Positions 34,964 to 43,562 of a DNA stretch of 64,000 nt are shown here, piece after piece (the first letter of the stretch is position 1; every line of letters starts with the position of its first letter). The stretch spans positions 1,798,001-1,862,000 of the forward strand of contig JAYKKR010000003.1 in the NCBI GenBank assembly GCA_036971615.1. The letters run 5' to 3'. The stretch is from Amyloporia xantha. Taxonomy: Eukaryota; Basidiomycota; Agaricomycetes; Polyporales; Adustoporiaceae. The notes below the pieces were generated by a model. The model had not been told where the DNA came from. It did not search any database and worked only from the letters and a program-made list of their open reading frames with translations. Made by a program: the position numbers and the translations under genes.

Positions 34964-35446
34964 ATGGCGCGCACCAAGAAGCAAGACGTCAGTGGCGATG
35001 CAATGTTCATGCGGCGCAAAGAGTGGCGAACTGCAAGAGGCATCATAACTTATGTTCCAGAAGAAATACCAATTCCATGCGCATCGCTGCAAGTCGCAGA
35101 TGCCAGATCTTCATCAAAGTCCCCCTCTAAAGCCACATCTCATGATCAATATTCAGAGCTGCTGCAGGAACATGTGGTGTTCGACAATGTGATGCCGATG
35201 AGGAGTCTGCACAAGGTGAGCTCCATCACCATATTTGGGGTGTTCAATGTGAAGGCTGAAAGCCAGCCAGTTGCAGAACAACTTTATGTGAGAATGGCTT
35301 TCTCTTCGAGAAGAGTACCTAAGTCATATCATCGAGCTAGAAGTGCCGCCTGGAGAGAGGCGATGCACCAAATGCGCTGATCCACATGGCAATTGGCGCT
35401 GCTTGGAATGCTTTGGGTGCCCCATGTACTGTGCAGATTGCCTCCA
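34964..35446 (+). pseudogene. KDZ-transposase gene fragment with CxC2-type cysteine cluster
   Basis: The frame starts MARTKKQDVSGDAM and contains ARSSSKSPSK and DQYSELLQEHVVFDNVM before a likely intron (donor GTGAGC at 35215). After it come HIIELEVPPGERRCTKC, ADPHGNWRCLECFG and CPMYCADCLH. The basic start, the SSRKSPSK/QYSELL.QHV segment and the CxxC...CxxC...CxxC cluster are the layout of the N-terminal part of fungal KDZ (Kyakuja-Dileera-Zisupton) transposases with a CxC2 domain. The catalytic part is missing: TIR element copy 5 begins exactly after DCLH, and no continuation is visible past 37449. So this is a truncated remnant. Confidence 0.65.
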
Positions 35447-37449
35447 CATCAGGAAAAACACTTTTTCCCTGAGACACTCTGGGATATATGAGATTTGTCA
35501 GGTTGTCTCAGGTAGTCCCAGAGCATCCCAGGTCATCTTTGATTGCTCTGAGTTGCTCTGAGATATTCAGATAATTTCAGAGCATCACAGGCTATCCTTT
35601 ATGTCTTTGAGGTGCTTTAGAATTTGGAAGATTATATTCAAGTTGTGATTGGACAGTCTGGCATGTATATAAATCAGTTTAAGTTTATAATACTTGATAA
35701 ATTGCTGATATTTCTTAGCTCTATCTTCCTGTATTGATTGAGTCACATTGATTAGATAGAAAACAAATTAGTTCCATTTATGATATCTATGTTCACTTCT
35801 TTCTATGATATTCTACAGTATGCTCTTGTAATAGCACTGTGATTTATAGGCTACATTGAGGAAAATTCAATAATGATCACATCATGATTTGATTTCTTAT
35901 TGATGTAGAGAGGTAGATGAGTGTCAGTGTTCTTGTATGCTTTAAAATAGAGTTGTCAATATTAGATTATTGAATAGACAAATACTTATTCTCCAACTTG
36001 ATTTAGAACTTTGCTTTGAGATGCTAGTGACATTATAAAATTATTCAAGTTTTCTCAGAGAAGTTCAGAGATAGCTTGGGTTGCTATTGTACAACACTCT
36101 GAGCCAATTAGTATATCAGTCATTCCAGCTCTCAATTAGGGTAAGTTATTCCTATATTTCTGAAGAGAATATTTTAATTCAGCAATAAAAATGACTTAAG
36201 AAGAGTGTAGGCCACTTATAGTAAGTGCGATGATAGCTATGCAAAAATGCTTGAGAATGAGACATTAAAGTAGAAGGCAGACAGATATTAGAGTAAAAAT
36301 GCCAATCTGAGTGAAGAGGGCCACCATTACCTTAAATGGTATACAGGCTGTCGTGACAGCCTGTACTGTTTGGATGTTTGGCCAATGTTTGACACGTCAC
36401 AAAGCAGTGCACGTTCTCTCCTTATACCATCACCATTGTTGAAGTCAGCTCCTGCCTCTCCTCTGTGTACATCTCTAACTTGTGCCTATACTTACTACAT
36501 TCTGATATACTCTTATTGAGACTACAGCTGGCCTTTCTGTCTGTTCTCTGGTGTCTCTATGTGACTTCTGTTGTTCCTTTTGAATGCTGGTGAGTTCACC
36601 GTCTCCAACAGGCTTGGCTTATATTTGGTGGACAATGGTTTATCTGGAGGCCTGTGGGACATGGTTTATGTGAGTCTGTACTACATCACCTGCAAATTCT
36701 CTGTTCTCTCTTTCAGATAACCTCCACTGCTACAGTTGTAAAACTAGTCTCTAATCTGTTCTACCATTGTTGTCAAAGTGAGTGTATTGTCTTGCTGGGT
36801 ATACTAATGACACGTCATCCTAGACTGTATTTAGACCTCCAGCACTGTCTGAGAATTTAAGGTGAGTTCATGCCACATCACACATACTGTTATGTTTTCA
36901 TAAATTGGACAGTATCTAGACTTCTGCTCTTCATTCCAGATATGTACTAGGAGTCATGAATTTTGATGGTATGTTTTTGCAGATGCAGAAATAATGTATT
37001 AACTGACAGAAGTCTTCATAGTTATTCTAATCTCCTTCAGTTTTATAGACTGTATATATGATATGGTTACAGTGAGTATTTGTATACTATTTGACAGACA
37101 TCAACTTAGTACTATCCCTATTGACAGTTGCTTTCTGTAGTATTAGAATAATATACATATGCTTTGATATATAAGTATATCTCATTTATCATGAAATAAT
37201 CTGAGTGATTCTGTGTAATTCTGAGACAATCTAAGAGCAATACATATATCTTTGAGTGTGCTTTCAGAGTAATTCAGATATACTCTGGAGGAACTCTGAG
37301 ATGCTCTCAGAGATTTGACCTAGAAGGAGTTTGTCTGAGGGCGACCTGGGACACTCTGAGTGCTCTGAGCACTCTGAGTGCTCTGAGTGCTCTAGGATGC
37401 TCTAGGACAGTCCTAGAGTGTCCTAGTACCAAATATGTTTTTCCTAATG
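35447..37449. mobile_element. TIR element copy 5 (2.0 kb), near-identical to copy 2
   Basis: Starts CATCAGGAAAAACACTTTTT and ends TGTTTTTCCTAATG. Collinear and nearly identical to 17802-19802, including the central palindrome (about 36345) and the 68-residue frame (36654). It is inserted in the KDZ gene fragment. High identity argues that one copy gave rise to the other recently, or that both derive from one active source. Confidence 0.85.
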
Positions 37450-38170
37450 TGACTACATAGTCAGGGATATCTTGATAAGTTTACTGAAATGGCTCCTTAT
37501 ATTGTGTCTTAAAGATGCTCTAGCTGGCTTTCTTTGAGTCTTATACTGAGTTATCTTCTGTCCAATTGCCTTTTACAAGTAAAATACATAGTCACAAAGA
37601 CAATTAAGAGTAATTCTAGACAAGTGAGACCAATTTACATGTGCAAAAAGGATATACTGTTGTTCAATTGCTTTTTATAATAGATATATGTATTTGAAAA
37701 GGTCAATTAATTCCACATAAGTGAGAACAGCTTACTATCATTTTAAGAAGATTTATATGTGAAAAAAGGATATTCTGTTCAAAGACAATATCAAGAGTGT
37801 AGATCACATTGGGGCAAGAGCAATTTCTCTTAGGTAAGAAGAATTGTCTTCATACACACATAAAAGGCTCTTTACTTAGGTTCTCAATTTCTTCTGAACT
37901 TCTTTACATTCTTTTGAAAGCCAATAAAGACACTTAATTTGAAGTTGGGTATTGCTGATGTCAATATGCATATTGCATGGTATATCTCCTAGTAGTGTAT
38001 GGAGTGGCTACTGTATCAGCATACCAATAGTGGCCAGTTCAACCTGGCACTTGTCAGGCTCCATACCAGATGAACCATGGTTTCTAGCCAGAGCCATGAG
38101 GATATCAGATGGGTGTTGTCACCTAGCCACGGCGGAGGTGCTACATTGTAACCACATGTCAAATTTCCGT
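37450..38170. other. AT-rich spacer, no gene seen
   Basis: Low GC with repeated AAAGGATAT(A/T)CTGTT words at about 37649 and 37757. No frame with recognisable content. Confidence 0.4.
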
Positions 38171-38231
38171 GGTGTATCAGGACCCCCGGAATTCCCTATA
38201 GGAGGCTGGCTGAGAATCTGGACATGAATCC

Positions 38232-38683
38232 TAGTCTCGGAACCAGCTGTTTGGAGCGTGGAGCAGATTCAAAAATCCAGGTGATTCCACACTCCTGAAC
38301 GTCTGGTGCATTTACCCCTGTGACTCCTGGGACGGTGACCTGTGTGACCCATGCCCTGCATGCACACCCTGCTGAGAGCAGTAAGAAATTCACAAAGTGC
38401 ATTTATTGCATAGTTTACACATTTATTTCCTGGTCTAGGAACAGAAATAGAGAAAACAATGCCATCTATACATCTCTCAGTCACGAAGTGCTTGAGCACT
38501 GAGCGCCAAGCACCGAGCACCTAGCTTGTCACCCACAGTGCTCATAGGTATGCACGCAGTGTGAGGGTCATGCAGGTCACCGTCCCAGGAGTCACGGGGG
38601 TAAATGCACCAGACGTTCAGGAGTGTGGAATCACCTGGATTTTCGAATCCGCTCCACACTCCGAAGGGCTGGTTCCGAGACTA
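38232..38683. mobile_element. Foldback MITE 1, 452 bp
   Basis: The arms begin TAGTCTCGGAACCAGC and end GCTGGTTCCGAGACTA and pair over about 145 bp each, sharing AATCCAGGTGATTCCACACT, GTCTGGTGCATTTACCCC and GACTCCTGGGACGGTGACCT. The loop of about 170 bp is unique. No coding capacity. Structure and size fit a miniature inverted-repeat element. Confidence 0.75.
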
Positions 38684-38837
38684 CATAAATCCCACCATTT
38701 TGACCAAACGGCTGGGTCATTTTCCCGACATGTTCACGGACCACCCCCCAACATGCCAGGTCAGTCAGGCTCGGTTGTCCTGACACTGGCAGCTGAGGAC
38801 CAGACTAGCCAGGTTGCTGTCCAGACATGACCAAGGT

Positions 38838-39104
38838 GGTCTCATACCCAGACAGTATATGTCGCACCCAACCACCGCACATGTATACCGTCTGGGGCAT
38901 TTGAACCGTGACCCCCCCCCTTCCACTTAGCGCCGGGTGTGAGCCAATCAGGAATTGTGGCTCAGGCCCAACCAGCCCCGATGGGACCCTCTCTGATTGG
39001 TCAATCATGGGCACTAATCTGAAGGGGGGGACTCACAGTTCAAATGCCCCAGACATCTTATTTGTGGTGGTGGGGTGCGGCATAAAAAGTCTGGGTACGA
39101 GACC
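38838..39104. mobile_element. Foldback MITE 2, 267 bp
   Basis: The left arm starts GGTCTCATACCCAGAC and the right arm ends GTCTGGGTACGAGACC. The arms of about 80 nt also share GTCTGGGGCATTTGAAC and a run of C/G. The loop holds a smaller inverted repeat around GAGCCAATCAGGAATTG and GATTGGTC. Non-coding. Confidence 0.7.
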
Positions 39105-40874
39105 AGACCAAGGGATGAGAGATCGAGCCATTGTGATGGAGCCTTTGCTGACCGCTGACTGGATCTCACCATCCAATGCTGGTAGCAGCGGCAGCGTTCC
39201 ACTTGCCACTGATTCAATCATTCAGCTAAACAGTGTGATCAAGGAGCTTAGCCTGTTTTGGCAAATATTAGGCCAGATTTGGGCATTTGGGGTCAGAATC
39301 TCGCTTACAGCCAACGAAAAAACGATAGATGTTTCACGTGTCACAATGAGATGTTTCCGGCCGAGAAGCCGACCGGCCGTGCCACAGCTGCAGCCACAGA
39401 CAGCCACAGACAGCCACAGCGAAGCTCTGTGTGAGCGAAGTTTCGAAACCGTTCTCGAATTAGTATGGACCGATGTATGTAGATCCCACCTCGAAACACA
39501 TTGTACATCTTCATCTCTTGAGTTTAATGCTACTGGAATGCCCGGTCAAAGAGAGAACCGATACTATTATCCTGCTGCGGCTTTCCCAAATGGTCGATAC
39601 CAATGGGGCACACATTTGGCTGGCATGGCCCCACCACCTCCTCCTCGGGGAGATGAAGTAGCCACCGTGTATTGGTATGCGTTCAACCAACGCGATGCTG
39701 TAGCCCATTGGCAAGAACCAGTAGTACCTCCCATTCCAGGAGCACATCCTGTTCCAGCAGCGGAGCCAGTTCGAGTCCATCATGAGGTCCAGGAAGGCTG
39801 GGCTGATGCACCTGCTGAGGCCAATGAGGATATTCTGAGAGATAGAAATGGTAACGGTGAGTGCTTACAAGTTCCATCTGCAACTCTGGACCACTTATCC
39901 CTATTCAGAAATTAAACACATTGACTGTGACATACCCGTCAACACCAATGACCCCGAAAAGGAGGTTCTGATCCAGCATCGCACTTTTCGCCTCGATTTG
40001 GAGCTGAACAATTTTCTCGAAGCAATCTGCTTGGTCATGGGACTCGAACACCAGACCGCCGAGCTCGCATACAAGTGGCACACGGACAGTGCTTCCACGC
40101 CCGCGCACAGCCTGCAGACAGACGCTGATGTTCGACATGTCTTCACATGCACCATCGACCTCAAGAAGAATGCTAGACGTGGACAGAAAGAGATCAAAAT
40201 TACGTTGATGAATTTGGTCAGTACTAGTCTACATGTTCACCTTGATATCAATCTCGTTACTCACAGTGTTCCAGAAAGCCGTCCCCAGGACAAATTCCAA
40301 CGCAACCGCTGCAAAGGGCTCCAAGAAACGCAAGCATGATGAAGTGAACAAGATGTCGGAGGAGAGCTGTGCGATCAAATTTGAAATATGTACGCGAAAG
40401 CTGAAATGCGCACACAATCACGGCAATAATCGTTTCTGCTGGGTCGGCCCGGATGACCCTGTCAGGCACAACGAGCTCACCCTGCAGGAAATTCAATTAT
40501 GGGCACGGATGATGGTTCTGTGTATTTATTTTAATAAATACATGCATGTGTACTAATATTCATTTTGCAGAAGGATGGCAAGGCAGACCGTGAATGCATC
40601 TTGCTGCCAAACTCAAAGTTGTTTGACCATCTCCACAAGAAGCAACGTGATGTTCAGGCCCATTCTTCAGCCCTCAAAAGTGCGAACACGGTGCCTATTC
40701 ATGTCCACATCAACAATGGTCCAAGCACTAAGGAGAGCAACGAGGGAGGAGGAGCACATCAGCACTTTGGCATATTCCTGACACCCTGACAGCCCTGACA
40801 TAATTTCGTCAGGCTGTCAGAGCCGTCAGGCCACAGGGACATTAGTTTAAAACCGAATATAATAAGGAAAATAA

Positions 40875-40956
40875 AATGCACTCATACAGAATTGAACCCC
40901 AAGACTTAGACAAACAAGTAGTAAACATTAAGTATGACCACTACACCACAAGACCA
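40875..40956 (-). ncRNA. tRNA-like Pol III promoter sequence (left, outward)
   Basis: Minus strand: A-box TGGTGTAGTGG (40938-40948), B-box GGTTCAATTC (40889-40898), then a GCATTTTATTTTC tail with T-runs. It shares the segment CTTGTGGTGTAGTGGT with the tRNA-like parts of the 1010-bp elements. No cloverleaf acceptor pairing was found. Confidence 0.6.
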
Positions 40957-41271
40957 TAAATATATCAAACTACTTAAAAATTATGGTCTGAAGCTTCTCC
41001 AAGGGTTTCAATCTATTTGGACTTCAACAAATTTCGACTTTTTGACTTCTTTTATATTGAGTCAAATGAAGCCAGATTAGGGAAATACCAATTCAGATAC
41101 AGACCTATGCAATGCTGATTATCTTCAAAACAATGTCAAATAGTATTGCATAGACTCCACCATTATAATATATCAGGTTGCATGTAATTCCAAGCCTTGT
41201 TAGAGTGCACATATTTGAAGACCCTTGGGGATTAATTATGATATATTGATTAAATAGTTAGCTTTAAAGAA

Positions 41272-41350
41272 GCTGTTATGGTGTAGTGGTTATGTTTCAC
41301 TCATACTTATCATATATATTAATGCATGAGTTCAATTCCTGTGAATGGCA
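41272..41350 (+). ncRNA. tRNA-like Pol III promoter sequence (right, outward)
   Basis: Plus strand: A-box TGGTGTAGTGG (41279-41289), B-box region GAGTTCAATTCC (41328-41339), followed by GGCATTTTATTTTC, the same tail as the left copy. It is the inverted partner of 40875-40956, with a more diverged middle. Confidence 0.6.
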
Positions 41351-42029
41351 TTTTATTTTCAGAGTTTTAGTTAGTTCTCTGACAAACACTGACAACCCTG
41401 AGCATCCTGACGGGTTTTCTCTGATGGAGTATCTAACCCAAACTGACAGCTGGTGTCCTGACATCCCTGACAGGTCCTGAAAGGCCCTGACAAGCTGTTT
41501 GTCAGGGCTGTCAGGGCATTTGCAGAAGTTCTGATGCACAGGTGCTTACTAACCATGAGGCGCTGCATGACTTCGATCTTGACAATGGCAATCCCCTTCG
41601 CATCGACGACCTTCTCAATGAACTTCACAGGTTCATGCCGGATGTGAATTTCCCGTTGTACAAGGATGCATTTGTCAAGGCTGGCTTGGTATATGCAGAC
41701 TATGTTCTTGACTTCAAGAACAACACGACCTTTCTCGTTGAAAAGGTTGGTCTTCCAGAAGGTTTAGTCCGTGCATTCGTGTGCTACACCGAAAAGGGGG
41801 TCCGTCAGTACAAAAGAAGGCGCATTGATTCCGAGAAGGAGAATGCCGCTCCGGTGGTGAATTCAAACTAATTAGCTCAAACGATTAATTGCGACAATTC
41901 ATCTTCTCATTTCACTGTATATAATTTATTCCTTCAGTTATATAGTTCCTGATCTTTATCATCAGTTCACGATGCATTCCTTAAATCTAATCAAATTTTG
42001 ACATAGACAGAAATATATTCATACATTGT

Positions 42030-43067
42030 CTATATAACATAACCCAAGTCTTTAAACCATCCCACAATGTTCTCAGGCTTCATTGCGGTGTAGACTGCTT
42101 CCCACAACATCGTGATTGGATCACATGTTGCATGCTGGGATAGCTCACCAAGTACATAGTCCTGATTCTCCCGTATCCATGCCTTCATGCAGGAAAACCC
42201 TTCCTCAATAGGATTGAGGTCAGGTGAGTATTGAGGCAGATAGACAAGCTTGCAACCGCTAGACATAATTCAGCTTTCTCCCTCCTCGAAAGCTTCTAAT
42301 CCACTTACCGGGCCTCAACCAAATCCCGTATACCTTCAAAGTGATGGACACTCGCATTGTCCATGATAAGCACTGAGTTTGGCTGTGGAAACGGTCTCAT
42401 ATTGAACAGAAGAGCATCAAGATACTTTCAAAACTCCTCTGCAGTCCAAGAACGTGTAATGATATCCAAATGAAGTACGCCTTGCAATGAGATAGCTGGG
42501 AGAATTGAATATCTAGAATGGGTGCTCAGCTATCGTCTAAAACATGTATCATGCAAGTCAGACATTACCCACCGTGTACCACGGACAAAGTAGTCATGCC
42601 GCCGGGCCCTGTCACCACATGGTGCCCACACCTTTGGTCTTTTCGCCGTGTGTCTATTGCATGCTGACTCTTCAAGGAAGACAAGGCACTCTGGAGGATA
42701 CTGGCTGATCTCAAGCCGGTATTCATTACGCCGTGTTTCACTACGTTCCAGAGCTTCACGCGAGACCTGCAATAAAGAGATATTACCGATACGAGGATCA
42801 CGGTTATGGTGTGATCATCTAGAGAGCCATGGCGAGAAACTGAAGAGATTTACATACCGCGACATCCAGAGAATTGAGAATACGAGGGCGGCCTATCTCC
42901 TCAGGGGTCCGCACTACTCGTCCCAGCTCATCCCACAGCGCGAGGACTCTTTCGCAAGTCCTCCGGCTCACAATCAATGACTTGGCGATATCGGATGTCT
43001 TGTGGTGTGTGCGCAATAGAACGATGTCCTTCTTTCTTTCCGCGGGTATGTGACGCCGGTTGCCCAT
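42030..43067 (-). pseudogene. Tc1/IS630-type DDE transposase, decayed
   Basis: Read on the minus strand. The start MGNRRHIPAERKKDIVLLRT carries a helix-turn-helix (SDIAKSLIVSRRTCERVLAL). After an intron come VSREALERSETRRNEYRLEI and ECLVFLEESACNRHTAKRPK. After a second intron come YSILPAISLQGVLHLDIIT, SVLIMDNASVHHFEGIRDLV and, after a third, CKLVYLPQYSPDLNPIEEGF. The second D (MDN) and the final acidic residue (NPIEE) are kept. The first catalytic position reads FLEESA where related proteins have D-E-S-A, so aspartate is replaced by glutamate. About 50 residues expected between the helix-turn-helix and SREALERS are missing, and a TGA interrupts WTAEEF (42428-42430). The protein is therefore probably inactive. 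The call to the DDE family is firm. Confidence 0.85.
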
Positions 43068-43562
43068 CTCGAGAGGTGCCGTCAGAAGCTAACAAGTATA
43101 CCGTCAGGAGCGCAAGATAGCGGTGCAGCGCAGGTATTGTGGCGGTGGTGGCGTATGCTGTGGCGGCGGTGGCAGGTTGGGTGGATGCCGACCCATGCCG
43201 CCTGTCGGAGATGCCGGAGAGACATGTTTTCGTTCGCGCGGGAAACGTCTATCGTTTTTTCGTTGGCTGTAATATGGCCTTTCCGGAAGTCCCGACACAA
43301 ACCGACCGAAGTTGGGGGCTAGACCCGATTTCCCGACGTGAACGGCCAGATTCGATGATTTTCTGACCCAGCCTATTATGGGGAATTTCGGGGGTCCTGG
43401 TGTATCCACTGAAGTCAATGGTGGGCGTCTCCGAGTCGGACGAACACGGACGTTGGTGTGGCCGGTACAAGCCGAAGGAGGAGTGCGGTGATGCATGGCT
43501 CGTCGGGTAAGTCGACCATCCACTGCAACTCACTGCCATTGAGCAGTTCGCCCTGCGCTGGG

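Larger units (their letters stand above)
40784..41516. mobile_element. 733-bp element with 17-bp perfect TIRs and two divergent tRNA-like sequences
   Basis: The TIR CCCTGACAGCCCTGACA (40784-40800) is exactly repeated inverted at 41500-41516. Additional CCTGACA/TGTCAGG words follow inside both ends (40811-40835, 41385-41490). Two tRNA-like sequences, minus at 40875-40956 and plus at 41272-41350, point outward toward the ends. No protein frame. It interrupts the passenger gene. The target duplication is not clear (a CA on each side is possible but short). Confidence 0.75.
39538..41871 (+). pseudogene. Passenger gene of unknown function, interrupted by a 733-bp element
   Basis: The start is chosen at ATG 39538 (MPGQRENRYYYPAAAFPNGR). 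Exons join by GT-AG introns: ...RDRNGN|EIKHIDCDIPVNT (intron about 39856-39910), ...KEIKITLMN|VFQKAVPR, ...LTLQEIQLWARM|KDGKADRECILL. The protein is Pro-rich at first, then a compact middle (FRLDLELNNFLEAICLVMG), a basic patch (KGSKKRKHDE) and, after the insertion at 40784-41516, a C-terminal part with RIDDLLNELHRFMPDVNFPL and FLVEKVGLPEGLVRAFVCYT. That tail resembles a SAM-like helical domain in pattern (LLxxLxxxxP...LxKxGLPxGxxxxF). The family is not recognised. The tail could alternatively be reached by splicing out the insertion; that cannot be decided from sequence. Confidence 0.55.
39308..43269. mobile_element. Tc1/mariner-type element with passenger gene, 3962 bp
   Basis: The ends CAGCCAACGAAAAAACGATA...GTTTC(A/C)CG form 35-bp inverted repeats with about three mismatches. 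The element is flanked by TA on both sides (39306-39307 and 43270-43271), the target duplication expected for IS630/Tc1/mariner elements. Inside are a minus-strand transposase remnant (42030-43067) and, facing it, a plus-strand spliced gene of unknown function (39538-41871) interrupted by another element. Most Tc1-type elements carry only the transposase, so the second gene is an unusual passenger. Boundaries are seen directly; mobility as one unit is inference. Confidence 0.75.
38171..43405. mobile_element. Probable older element with imperfect TIRs enclosing nested insertions
   Basis: 38171-38220 (GGTGTATCAGGACCCCCGGA, ATTCCCTATAGGAGGCTGGC) is an imperfect reverse complement of 43360-43405 (AGCCTATTATGGGGAATTTC, GGGGGTCCTGGTGTATCC). 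Between them lie two foldback elements and the complete Tc1-like element. If these are TIRs, the outer element was about 1.3 kb before the Tc1-like insertion. This is inferred from one pair of inverted repeats. Confidence 0.4.

Noticed and set aside
39014..39537. Upstream extension of the passenger gene frame to 38908
   Set aside because: The open frame crosses the TIR of the Tc1-like element and a foldback MITE, so it is unlikely to be translated; the ATG at 39538 was chosen.
43458..43562. PTC7-type gene starting at 43458
   Set aside because: That position is GTG, not ATG; 43563 (or 43491) is the plausible start in a fungus.
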